Counted from the stretch's first letter, positions 1 to 7,413 are shown. The stretch: DNA of 9,779 bases from Candidatus Wildermuthbacteria bacterium RIFCSPHIGHO2_12_FULL_40_12 (GCA_001823315.1 MHUC01000038.1:5172-14950); one strand, 5' to 3'. Notes: a model not told the origin generated them from the letters alone. Made by a program: numbers and translations.

Positions 1-1089
1 GTGCAAATACAGGAAACAGGTGGCAATTATCGTCTAATCGTAGAGCTTGCCGGTGTGATTGATTCGGCAGAAGCCGTAAAACAAATAGGGCAGACGCCGT
101 TTTTGGAATTTCGCGAACAAAGAACCCAAGAAGAAACCCAGAAAATTATTGATAAAATGAAAGAGCTGGAGGGCAAAACGCCCGAAGAAGCCCAAAGTAT
201 TCCCGATTGGCAATTGGCGCTTCAGGATCCTTATTTTCAGCAAACTTCTCTAACTGGAAGATACTTGAAAAGATCGGAGGTGGGTCTTGACCAAAACACT
301 CCAAAACCGATTATTCTGATTGAGTTTGACGAAGAAGGGTCTAAGATTTTTGAAGAGTTAACGGCAAAGAATATCGGCGAACCCATCGCAATTTATATTG
401 ACGGCATTTTGCTTTCGGCTCCGGTTGTCCAAGATAAAATATCCGGCGGCAAAGCCCAGATTACCGGAGATTTTAACATAAAGTCAGCCCAAGAATTGTC
501 GCGCAACCTTAACGCCGGCGCTTTACCCTTGCCCATACAATTAATATCCCAGCAATCAGTGGGACCTATTTTGGGAAAAGCTTCTTTGGAGAAATCATTA
601 AAGGCCGGTATAGCTGGCTTCGTTTTAGTCATCTTGTTTATGATAATCTTTTATCGTTTGCCGGGAGTTTTGGCTTCTTTGGCCTTGTTGATTTATGTGG
701 CTTTATTGCTGTCTTTATTTAAATTGATTCCTGTGACGCTGACTTTAGCCGGTATTGCCGGCATTATTCTTTCTTTGGGAATGGCGGTTGACGCTAATAT
801 ATTAATTTTTGCCAGAATGAAAGAAGAAATGTTGTCGGGCAAAAATTTTTCCATCGCCACAACAGAAGGGTTTCATCGAGCTTGGCCTTCAATCAGGGAC
901 AGCAACTTCACCACTTTGATTATTTGCATTATTCTTTTTGGTTTTGGCACAAGCTTTGTGAAAGGATTTGCTTTGGCATTGGGCTTGGGAATTTTAATGA
1001 GCATGCTTTCAGCCATTATTATCACAAGATATTTTATTAAATCGTTTGAAAATACTCGGCTTTCAGCAATTAAGCAATTATGGGGTTGA
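1..1089 (+). CDS. secD: Protein translocase subunit SecD, 5'-truncated by window edge
   Basis: SecD works with SecF beside SecYEG and uses the proton gradient to help pull secreted proteins across the membrane. The frame is open from base 1, so the first transmembrane helix and the start lie upstream; the GTG at base 1 need not be the start. Numbering from base 1, residues 18-38 carry the SecD periplasmic-domain signature around TPFLEFRE. Residues about 103-185 form the second periplasmic part (IYIDGILLSAPVV, then ITGDFN). About 202-345 is the membrane half, with five hydrophobic segments, the hallmark GMAVDANILIFARMKEE (260-276) and the NFTTLI segment (302-307). The visible 362 residues are compatible with the short SecD of Patescibacteria (E. 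coli SecD is about 615 residues). secF follows after 34 nt, so the two are probably co-transcribed. Identification is firm. Confidence 0.96.
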   Translation: MQIQETGGNYRLIVELAGVIDSAEAVKQIGQTPFLEFREQRTQEETQKIIDKMKELEGKTPEEAQSIPDWQLALQDPYFQQTSLTGRYLKRSEVGLDQNTPKPIILIEFDEEGSKIFEELTAKNIGEPIAIYIDGILLSAPVVQDKISGGKAQITGDFNIKSAQELSRNLNAGALPLPIQLISQQSVGPILGKASLEKSLKAGIAGFVLVILFMIIFYRLPGVLASLALLIYVALLLSLFKLIPVTLTLAGIAGIILSLGMAVDANILIFARMKEEMLSGKNFSIATTEGFHRAWPSIRDSNFTTLIICIILFGFGTSFVKGFALALGLGILMSMLSAIIITRYFIKSFENTRLSAIKQLWG

Positions 1090-1123
1090 TGTTTTTCGTT
1101 TTAAGTTTTCCGCTTGATATCGT

Positions 1124-2023
1124 ATGATTAATTTCGTTAAGCACAGCAAGATCTATTATATTTTTTCCGCTGTTTTACTTGCCGTCAGCTTGTTTTCCCT
1201 TTTGTTTTTCGGATTAAAGTGGGGCATTGATTTTACCGGAGGAAGCATTATAGAGGTTGAGTTTTCCGAGTCCGTTTTAGACAACGCGACGGCCAAACAG
1301 CAATTAGCCGATTTAAACTTGGGAGAGGTTATAGTTCAACCCACGGGAGAAAAAGGAATAATCTTGAGATTAAAGAGCGTTGACGAGGAAACACACAGGA
1401 AAGTTTTAGAGAAATTGGGAAGTGCTCAAGAGCGTCGTTTTGAAGCAATCGGGCCGATCATCGGACAAGAATTAACTAAAAAGACGAGAGTTGCCGTTAT
1501 TTTGGCTTTGCTGTCAATAATAATCTATATTACCTTTGCTTTTGCCAAGCTCTCCTGGCCTATGAAATCCTGGCAATACAGCATTGCCGCTTTATTGGCA
1601 TTATTTCATGATATTTTGATTCCGTTGGGCGCCTTTGCTGTTTTGGGAAGATTTTATGGAGCCGAAATGACAATTCCTATTATTGCCGCCCTGCTGACCG
1701 TTTTGGGATATTCAATTAACGATACGGTGGTGGTGTACGACAGAATAAGAGAGAATCTTTTAAGGAGGAAATTTTCAACATTTGAAGAGACAGTAAATCA
1801 AAGCTTGAACCAGACATTGTCTCGGTCAATTAACACCGTGGCGACAGTTCTTTTAACTTTGTTCGCCATTTATTTTTTTGGCGGAGAAACATTAAGGTAT
1901 TTCTCGTTGGCCCTGATCGTCGGTATCGTTTCCGGGATGTATTCCTCTATTTGTATCGCTAGTCCATTAATGGTAAGTTGGGCAAAGTGGCAAGAGAAAA
2001 AAAAGATCAGTTTGTTTCGATAA
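1124..2023 (+). CDS. secF: Protein translocase subunit SecF
   Basis: SecF is the partner of SecD in the SecDF proton-driven translocation accessory complex of the cytoplasmic membrane. The protein has 299 residues, a normal length. There is one N-terminal membrane helix (about 11-30) and then the family signature GIDFTGGSIIEVEF (34-47) opening the periplasmic domain. IGPIIGQEL (109-117) leads into the second helix (about 122-140), FHD is at 161-163, and the diagnostic GYSINDTVVVYDRIREN (195-211) is followed by two further hydrophobic segments up to about 284. The ATG at 1124 fits because the first helix starts eleven residues later; no SD lies before it. secD and secF are separate genes here, not fused as in some bacteria. 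No convincing terminator follows, only a three-pair stem with five Ts at 2025-2041. Confidence 0.96.
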   Translation: MINFVKHSKIYYIFSAVLLAVSLFSLLFFGLKWGIDFTGGSIIEVEFSESVLDNATAKQQLADLNLGEVIVQPTGEKGIILRLKSVDEETHRKVLEKLGSAQERRFEAIGPIIGQELTKKTRVAVILALLSIIIYITFAFAKLSWPMKSWQYSIAALLALFHDILIPLGAFAVLGRFYGAEMTIPIIAALLTVLGYSINDTVVVYDRIRENLLRRKFSTFEETVNQSLNQTLSRSINTVATVLLTLFAIYFFGGETLRYFSLALIVGIVSGMYSSICIASPLMVSWAKWQEKKKISLFR

Positions 2024-2045
2024 GGCCTCTTCGGCGTTTTTCCAC

Positions 2046-2074
2046 TTGACAGATATCTTATAAAATGATTAAAT
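2046..2074 (+). promoter_or_regulatory. Candidate promoter of the sigma-like/ATPase/pgk cluster
   Basis: A perfect -35 box TTGACA (2046-2051) is followed after 17 nt by TTAAAT (2069-2074), which matches the -10 consensus at 4 of 6 positions. Transcription would begin near 2081-2083, immediately before the ATG at 2084, giving a leaderless or nearly leaderless mRNA. This agrees with the lack of any SD before that ATG. A better-looking TATAAA at 2059-2064 is only 7 nt from the -35 box, so it cannot pair with it. Confidence 0.5.
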
Positions 2075-2083
2075 CTATTTAAT

Positions 2084-3112
2084 ATGACCAAATTCAATTA
2101 CCAAAAAATTTGTTCAGACCTTATTGAAGGTTTATCTCCAAAAGGGCGAGAAGTCGTTTCAAGACGTTTTGGGTTGGATCAAAACCAAAAAGAGACCCTG
2201 GAGGCGATAGGTCAAGACCACAGCATTACCAGAGAAAGGGTGCGTCAAATTCAAGAAGACGCGATTTTAAAGGTTAATAAAGTCCTTGATCGATATCAGC
2301 CGGTTTTTAAACATCTTGAGAATGCGTTTCGTTCTTACGGCAATATCAAGAAGGAAGATGTTTTGCTTAATCTGTTGGGTGAAGGGAATAATCAAAATCA
2401 AGTTTTCTTTTTACTAACCCTGGGAAAACCATTCTTAAGATTTTTTGAAACTGATAAATATCATACTTTTTGGACAACAGAACCAAAGCCAACGGCTGCG
2501 ATGAATAATGTTGTTAGCGCTTTTCATAAATTTCTTTCTAAAAGGAAAACACCTATCACATTGCAAGAAGTTTCGGCTAATGAATTTTTTGGAAAGAATA
2601 AGAGCAAAGAAAAAATTCATAGCTTTGGTCCGCAATCTTTTCATTCTATTTTGGAAGTTTCAAAGAATATCCAGAAGAACCAAGATGGTTTCTGGGGATT
2701 AAGGGAATGGCCGGAAATTAATCCCAGAGGCATTAAAGACAGGGCATACGTTGCTTTTAAAAAGGAGCAAAAACCTTTGCATTTTTCGGAAGTAGCTCGA
2801 CTGATTGGTGGCAATGCCAACGTGCAAAGCGTGCACAATGAACTAATTAGGGACAATAGGTTTGTGCTGGTGGGTCGAGGCCTTTACGCCTTAAAAGAGA
2901 TGGGATACAGACCCGGCGTGGTCAGGGATGTTATCATCGGTATTTTGAAAGATTCAAAAAAACCTCTTACTCAAGAAGAGATTTTGTCAGAGGTTTCAAA
3001 ACAAAGAGTGGTTCAAAAGAGCACTGTTTTAATTAACTTAAACAACAAGCAATGCTTTTCTAAAAATCCGGAAGGGAAATATGTTTTTGTCAAAGGGGTG
3101 AGTTCAATATGA
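2084..3112 (+). CDS. Sigma-70 region 4-like / HARE-HTH-like DNA-binding protein
   Basis: This is a probable transcription regulator; its target is unknown. Residues about 13-65 look like sigma-70 region 4: LSPKGREVVSRRFGL, then TLEAIGQ and the recognition-helix motif ITRERVRQIQEDAI (48-61). Sigma regions 1-3 are absent, so it should not melt promoters as an ordinary sigma factor. The middle (about 75-205) is not recognised. The last 130 residues contain two winged-helix units resembling HARE-HTH domains, at about 213-271 (AYVAFKKEQKPLHFSEVARLI, ending GRGLYAL) and 276-337 (VVRDVIIGILKDSKKPLTQ, ending EGKYVFV). Combining sigma region 4 with HARE-HTH is a known theme, for example in RNA polymerase delta-like proteins. 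No SD precedes the ATG; a leaderless start is likely. Its TGA stop overlaps the next ATG (ATGA, 3109-3112), tying it to the secretion-like pair downstream. Confidence 0.8.
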   Translation: MTKFNYQKICSDLIEGLSPKGREVVSRRFGLDQNQKETLEAIGQDHSITRERVRQIQEDAILKVNKVLDRYQPVFKHLENAFRSYGNIKKEDVLLNLLGEGNNQNQVFFLLTLGKPFLRFFETDKYHTFWTTEPKPTAAMNNVVSAFHKFLSKRKTPITLQEVSANEFFGKNKSKEKIHSFGPQSFHSILEVSKNIQKNQDGFWGLREWPEINPRGIKDRAYVAFKKEQKPLHFSEVARLIGGNANVQSVHNELIRDNRFVLVGRGLYALKEMGYRPGVVRDVIIGILKDSKKPLTQEEILSEVSKQRVVQKSTVLINLNNKQCFSKNPEGKYVFVKGVSSI

Positions 3113-4422
3113 CGCTTTTCCCGCCAGAATTATTGAATTTAATATCGCCGATTTTGCCTTTTCTGAACGATGGTTGGAAGGTTTTCGAGGTTTGGTGGTG
3201 GGTTTTCCCGCCATTTTTACTTTGGGGTTCGTTTTTGTACTTGTACCGTTTTTGGCGGCAAACCATTTGGGATTCAACAGTAAAGAAAGTGCTTTTGGAG
3301 ATAAGGTTGCCCGAAAAAATCGAAAAACCCATTAAAGCGATGGACTATGTTTTTGCCGGTTTCCACGCCATACATGACGTTATGACGTTTCGGGAAAAAT
3401 GGATAGAGGGGCAATTTCAGTTAAGCATTTCTTTGGAAATAGTCAGTATAGACGGAAAAATCCATTTTTTTATTCGCATGCCGGAAATGTACAGAGACGT
3501 GATTGAATCCAATATTTATTCTCAATATCCGGAAGTTGAAATTGTCGCAGTGGAAGATTATACCAAGCAGATACCCGCCGATATTCCAAACAGGGAGTGG
3601 GATCTTTTCGGTATGAGCTGGGAGAACACTAAACCCAATGGTTATCCGATTAAAACCTATATTAATTTTGAAAACGAGGCGGAAAGATTGGAAGAGAGGA
3701 CGGTTGATCCTTTATCCGGTTTGCTTGAAGGGCTTAGCACCCTGGGGCCGGGAGAGCAAACGTGGCTTCAGATTTTATGCACGCCTATTAGAAAAAGCGA
3801 TCAACCCTGGATTGAAGAAGCTTTGACGATAAGAGATAAGTTGGTGAGAAGGCCGGAAAAAGCGCCTCCGCCCCCGCCAATGATTACGGAAGCCATCCAG
3901 ATAATAGTCAGCGGTCCGCCAAAAAAGAAAGAAGAAGAAAAAGATATTATACCGCCGGAAATGAAATTAACCCCCGGAGAAAGAGAGATAGTGCAAGCGA
4001 TTGAGCAAAAAATTTCAAAGTCCGCTTATAGTTGCCATATTAGAACCATTTATCTTGGCAGGAAAGACGCTTTTCTCAAGGCAAGGGCGAGAGTGCCTTA
4101 CGGTTTTTTTAAGGCGATTTCCAGCGAAAGTATTGGCGGACTGAAACCAAACAAAGACACGATGACAAAATACAAATCAATTCCGTTTTGGTTTTTGGAT
4201 AAAAGGAGGGTATTTTTGAGGAAGAGAAGGTTGTTTAGGGATTATTGCAAGAGATGGACGCCGTATTTCCCGAAGTCGCCAGGACACTATAAATATGTTT
4301 TGAACACCGAAGAATTAGCCACCTTATATCATTTCCCAAGCGGTATTGTGGCGCCCACTTCATCTGTTGAAAGAATTGAAACCAGAAAGAGAGAAGCTCC
4401 CAAGGGTTTGCCTATCGAATAA
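3109..4422 (+). CDS. One-pass membrane protein of the TraG/HerA-like ATPase pair (DUF8128-like)
   Basis: The 437-residue protein has one strong hydrophobic segment (about 26-48, rich in Trp and Phe) near the N-terminus and a long soluble part. The soluble part contains two alpha/beta-looking regions (about 75-250 and 285-400) joined by a Pro-rich and then charged linker (PPPPP at 253-257, PPKKKEEEKD at 270-279). The C-terminus has LNTEELATLYHFPSG (398-412) and a basic RIETRKREAPKGLP (422-435). From memory, this kind of tail sits directly before the ATPase core in larger fused conjugation-type ATPases and in the domain now called DUF8128. The next gene, 12 nt downstream, starts as exactly such an ATPase core, so I infer that the two polypeptides form one membrane-anchored machine. 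Start: ATG in the ATGA overlap, with a weak SD-like AAGGGG (3093-3098). The molecular function is unproven. Confidence 0.75.
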   Translation: MTLFPPELLNLISPILPFLNDGWKVFEVWWWVFPPFLLWGSFLYLYRFWRQTIWDSTVKKVLLEIRLPEKIEKPIKAMDYVFAGFHAIHDVMTFREKWIEGQFQLSISLEIVSIDGKIHFFIRMPEMYRDVIESNIYSQYPEVEIVAVEDYTKQIPADIPNREWDLFGMSWENTKPNGYPIKTYINFENEAERLEERTVDPLSGLLEGLSTLGPGEQTWLQILCTPIRKSDQPWIEEALTIRDKLVRRPEKAPPPPPMITEAIQIIVSGPPKKKEEEKDIIPPEMKLTPGEREIVQAIEQKISKSAYSCHIRTIYLGRKDAFLKARARVPYGFFKAISSESIGGLKPNKDTMTKYKSIPFWFLDKRRVFLRKRRLFRDYCKRWTPYFPKSPGHYKYVLNTEELATLYHFPSGIVAPTSSVERIETRKREAPKGLPIE

Positions 4423-4434
4423 TAAACTTGATTT

Positions 4435-6108
4435 ATGAAAGAAGAAGACATTAATTTTTTCGGAATAACGACTTTTCGCAACAGGAAAAGGAAATTTGGC
4501 ATTAAGACCGATGATCGCCGAAGACATATGTATGTTGTCGGAAAAACCGGTATGGGAAAAACCGCAATGCTTGAGAATATGGCAATACAAGACATTCAGT
4601 CAGGCAAGGGCGTCGGTTTTGTTGATCCGCACGGCGAGGCGGCGGAAAAACTGCTTGATTTCATTCCATCAAATAGGGTCAACGACGTTGTTTATTTTAA
4701 TCCCGCCGATTTGGAATATCCGATCGCTTTTAATGTTATGGAAAAAGTAGATCCGAGCTTAAGACACTTGGTAGCTTCTGGTCTTATGGGTGTGTTCAAG
4801 AAAATTTGGCCTGATGTCTGGTCTGCCCGCATGGAATATATATTGAACAATTCCATTCTGGCTTTGTTGGAATATCCCGGATCTACCCTTTTGGGAGTGA
4901 ACAGAATGATGGCGGATGTGGATTACAGAAAAAAAGTTGTGGAGAAAATAACGGATCCTGTAGTGCGGTCATTTTGGGTGAATGAGTTCGCCCGTTATAC
5001 CCAAAGATATGAAGTGGAAGCCACGGCGGCAATCCAAAACAAGGTAGGGCAATTCATTTCAGCGTCTCTTATTCGCAATATCATTGGGCAAATAAAATCC
5101 AACATTAATATGCGAGATATCATGGACCAGAAAAAAATTCTGATTCTGAACTTATCTAAAGGAAGGATTGGCGAGGATAACTCTCTGCTTTTAGGCGCCC
5201 TTTTGATTACTAAACTTCAGTTGGCCGCGATGTCTAGAGTGGATATTCCGGAAGAAAAAAGAGAAGATTTCTTTTTGTATGTTGATGAGTTTCAAAATTT
5301 CGCAACTCGGTCTTTTGTCAATATCTTGTCGGAAGCCAGAAAATACCGCCTTTGTCTGATATTGGGGCATCAGTATATCGCCCAAATGGAAGAAGAAGTA
5401 GGGGATGCGGTTTTTGGCAACGTCGGCACATTGGTGTCTTTTCGGGTGGGAGCTGAAGACGCCGAATTCTTAGAGAAAGAGTTTACGCCGGACATTATGG
5501 CAACCGATATAGTTGATTTGGGAAAATACAGTATTTACTTAAAGCTGATGATTGACGGAATAGCAGGTAAGCCATTTTCGGCGCAAACAATGCCGCCCAT
5601 AGAGTCGCTGGAAAATTCAAATAGGGATAAGATTATCAAAGTTTCTCGAGAAAAATATAGCACATCTGTCAAAATTGTTGAGGATAAAATTAGCCGGTGG
5701 CTGGGAGAATCGGCAACGCCTGTTCCTATGCCTTTAGTTGGATCTGCCTTATACGACGCTAAATGCGCTTCTTGTGGCAAATGGACCAAAGTGGTTTTCC
5801 CCCCAGACGGCAAAAGGCCGGTTTACTGCAAGAACTGCCTAAAAAGAACGGATCAAAGCCAAAATTTTCAACCAAGGACAATTCAGAAAAATCAGGAGAT
5901 TTCGTTGGGTGAGGCGGCGGCAAAGTCATCTTCTCAGTTCGTTTCAATCAAGAGAAACGCGCCCGAAGCGCCGTCTGGAAGCAACGCGTCCTCCGGATTT
6001 GTGCCCAAAGAAAAAGAAAAAAGAAAACCAAATATCAATGTTGAAGAGCTGAAAAAGGCGCTGGATGAAACGCTGGGAAACAGCAAAGAGGAGAATAAAG
6101 AACAGTAG
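4435..6108 (+). CDS. TraG/VirD4/HerA-like secretion or DNA-transfer ATPase with zinc ribbon
   Basis: This is a P-loop ATPase of the VirD4/TraG/VirB4-HerA group, which pump DNA or protein or act as coupling proteins at the membrane. Walker A is GKTGMGKT (36-43), preceded by RRRHMYVVG. VDPHGE (63-68) is typical of this group. Walker B is FFLYVDEFQ (279-287) with the catalytic Glu at 285, and GHQYIAQM (311-318) fits the TraG/TraD C-terminal ATPase motif. After the core (up to about 390) comes a zinc ribbon, C444-x2-C447-x17-C465-x2-C468, then a low-complexity tail and a short predicted helix (533-547). There is no membrane helix of its own; the gene just upstream could supply the anchor. No relaxase, VirB6/B8/B10 or pilin gene is nearby, so this is not a recognisable conjugation locus. 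No SD precedes the ATG. The ATPase call is firm; the transported substrate is unknown. Confidence 0.88.
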   Translation: MKEEDINFFGITTFRNRKRKFGIKTDDRRRHMYVVGKTGMGKTAMLENMAIQDIQSGKGVGFVDPHGEAAEKLLDFIPSNRVNDVVYFNPADLEYPIAFNVMEKVDPSLRHLVASGLMGVFKKIWPDVWSARMEYILNNSILALLEYPGSTLLGVNRMMADVDYRKKVVEKITDPVVRSFWVNEFARYTQRYEVEATAAIQNKVGQFISASLIRNIIGQIKSNINMRDIMDQKKILILNLSKGRIGEDNSLLLGALLITKLQLAAMSRVDIPEEKREDFFLYVDEFQNFATRSFVNILSEARKYRLCLILGHQYIAQMEEEVGDAVFGNVGTLVSFRVGAEDAEFLEKEFTPDIMATDIVDLGKYSIYLKLMIDGIAGKPFSAQTMPPIESLENSNRDKIIKVSREKYSTSVKIVEDKISRWLGESATPVPMPLVGSALYDAKCASCGKWTKVVFPPDGKRPVYCKNCLKRTDQSQNFQPRTIQKNQEISLGEAAAKSSSQFVSIKRNAPEAPSGSNASSGFVPKEKEKRKPNINVEELKKALDETLGNSKEENKEQ

Positions 6109-6111
6109 CTT

Positions 6112-7299
6112 ATGGCGAAAACTTTAAGCCAACTCGATTTTAAAGGAAAAAGAGTTTTATTAAGATGCGATTTGAATGTTCCTATTGCGCAAAATGGTTC
6201 AATCCTAAACGATTTTCGGATTAAGCAGTCGGCGCCGACTATAAAATATTTAACGGATCGCGGAGCTAAAGTGATTCTAATCAGCCATTTGGGCGATCCC
6301 GGAGGTCGGATTATTGAGAGTTTAAGGTTAGATAGAATTAAAGAAAAACTGGCTGATTTTTTGAATCAGCCGGTTTTAAAAACAAACGATTGCATTGGCA
6401 GTTCCGCAAAAGAAATGGTTGAAACAATGCAAGACGGCGAAGTTTTGCTCTTGGAAAACATTAGATTTTACAAGGAAGAAGAAGCAAATGACGAGCAATT
6501 TGCGAAAGAATTAGCGAACCTGGGGGATATTTATATTAATGACGCTTTTGGCGTTTGCCACAGAAAACACGCCTCTGTTGTTGGCATTCCGAAATACCTG
6601 CCATCTGCCGCCGGTTTGCTGCTGGAAAAAGAAATCAAAGTGCTGTCTCGCGTTTTGGAAAATCCCTGGCGGCCATTGGCGGTAGTGATAGGAGGCGTTA
6701 AAATTTCAACCAAGATTAAAATGATAGAAAAGTTTATTAAGCTCGCCGATAACGTGCTTATAGGGGGCGGTATCGCCAATACGATTTTGATAGGCAAAAG
6801 CGTTATGGTGGGTTTTCCGCTCCCGGAAAAAGAAATCTTAAAAAAGATAAATAAAATTGATTTAACGAACACAAAGATCCATTTACCGATAGACGGCATT
6901 ATCGCTTTAAAAGATAAGGGAGAAGAATTTATTCGTCAGGGAGCGATTGGCGTGGCAAAAAAAGAAGAAGCGGTTTTAGATATAGGTCCTGAAACCATCA
7001 AAATCTTCAAGAAGATAATTCAAGAAGCGAAAATGATAGTATGGAATGGTCCTTTAGGGTTGTCCGAAGACAAAAGGTTTGAAAATGGAACCAAAGAAGT
7101 TGCCGAAGCTATTGTTAGGAATTATTCGGCTTTCAAGGTGGCGGGCGGTGGTGAAACGGTAGAGGCGTTGTCTAAGTTTGACGCGTTTGATAAGTTTGAC
7201 CATGTTTCCACCGGCGGGGGAGCAATGCTGGATTTTTTGTCCGGAGAAAAATTGCCGGGCATTTTGGCTATTGACCCCGTTAGAGTCCCGAGACAGTAA
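6112..7299 (+). CDS. pgk: Phosphoglycerate kinase
   Basis: This glycolytic enzyme transfers phosphate between 1,3-bisphosphoglycerate and ADP. At 395 residues it has bacterial length and both lobes. Substrate-side motifs are RCDLNVP (18-24), DFRI (34-37), ISHLGDPGG (57-65), LLLENIRF (112-119) and DAFGVCHRKHAS (144-155). Nucleotide-side motifs are GGVKISTKI (194-202), WNGPLGLSE (311-319), GGGETV (345-350) and HVSTGGGAMLDFLSG (364-378). Two oddities: the Arg of the usual SHLGRP loop, which contacts 3-phosphoglycerate, is Asp62 here, and the usual GGGD is GGGE (Glu348). The other substrate residues I can align (Asp20, Asn22, Arg36, His59, Arg118, Arg151) are kept. The last eight residues (DPVRVPRQ) run beyond the usual PGK end, and most of them are encoded by the left arm of an inverted repeat. 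The start lies 3 nt after the ATPase stop, so it is probably in that operon. Confidence 0.96.
   Translation: MAKTLSQLDFKGKRVLLRCDLNVPIAQNGSILNDFRIKQSAPTIKYLTDRGAKVILISHLGDPGGRIIESLRLDRIKEKLADFLNQPVLKTNDCIGSSAKEMVETMQDGEVLLLENIRFYKEEEANDEQFAKELANLGDIYINDAFGVCHRKHASVVGIPKYLPSAAGLLLEKEIKVLSRVLENPWRPLAVVIGGVKISTKIKMIEKFIKLADNVLIGGGIANTILIGKSVMVGFPLPEKEILKKINKIDLTNTKIHLPIDGIIALKDKGEEFIRQGAIGVAKKEEAVLDIGPETIKIFKKIIQEAKMIVWNGPLGLSEDKRFENGTKEVAEAIVRNYSAFKVAGGGETVEALSKFDAFDKFDHVSTGGGAMLDFLSGEKLPGILAIDPVRVPRQ
7274..7288 (+). repeat. Left arm of 15-bp perfect inverted repeat, inside pgk 3' end
   Basis: ACCCCGTTAGAGTCC is the exact reverse complement of 7371-7385. In pgk's reading frame this arm supplies most of the C-terminal extension after PGILAI. 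As RNA, the stem extends outward by G-U, U-G and U-A pairs (7271-7273 with 7386-7388). The pgk stop codon lies in the 82-nt interval between the arms. Confidence 0.85.
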
Positions 7300-7370
7300 A
7301 TAGGACTACATAGAACCTAAGACGAAGTCGCCTTACGGCTTATGTATTTGAATATCAATTATTCATCGAA

Positions 7371-7385
7371 GGACTCTAACGGGGT
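7371..7385 (+). repeat. Right arm of 15-bp perfect inverted repeat, abutting the -35 box
   Basis: GGACTCTAACGGGGT is the reverse complement of 7274-7288. Its last base is the first T of the TTGACA box of the next promoter. The two arms bound a 112-bp unit that ends the pgk operon and begins the next transcription unit. No transposase lies inside and no clear target-site duplication flanks it. Confidence 0.85.
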
Positions 7386-7413
7386 TGACAGATAAGTAAT
7401 TCTTTGCTATACT
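7385..7413 (+). promoter_or_regulatory. Near-consensus sigma-70-type promoter of the 188-aa protein gene
   Basis: TTGACA (7385-7390), a 17-nt spacer and TATACT (7408-7413) match the consensus at 11 of 12 positions with ideal spacing. Transcription should start near 7419-7421 and give a leader of about 60 nt with two hairpins and an SD. It is the strongest promoter I see in the window and makes the following gene a separate transcription unit. Confidence 0.85.

Noticed and set aside
2025..2041. Possible terminator after secF (GCC-TCTTC-GGC then five Ts).
   Set aside because: The stem has only three pairs and cannot be extended; too weak to call.
2046..2064. TTGACA with TATAAA as a promoter.
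   Set aside because: The spacer is 7 nt, impossible for a normal -35/-10 pair; TTAAAT at 17 nt is the better partner.
6531..6899. 122-codon open frame on the minus strand within pgk.
   Set aside because: pgk is unambiguous on the plus strand; the minus frame has no recognisable domain, SD or promoter and is a coding shadow.
7321..7339. Tiny hairpins GAC-GAA-GTC and GCC-TTAC-GGC between pgk and the next promoter.
   Set aside because: Three-pair stems without a T-tract; likely chance, although they lie in the loop of the 7274/7371 inverted repeat.
7289..7386. Target-site duplication around the 112-bp inverted-repeat unit.
   Set aside because: The flanks share only a TG or TTGAC resemblance that overlaps the arms; no convincing duplication.
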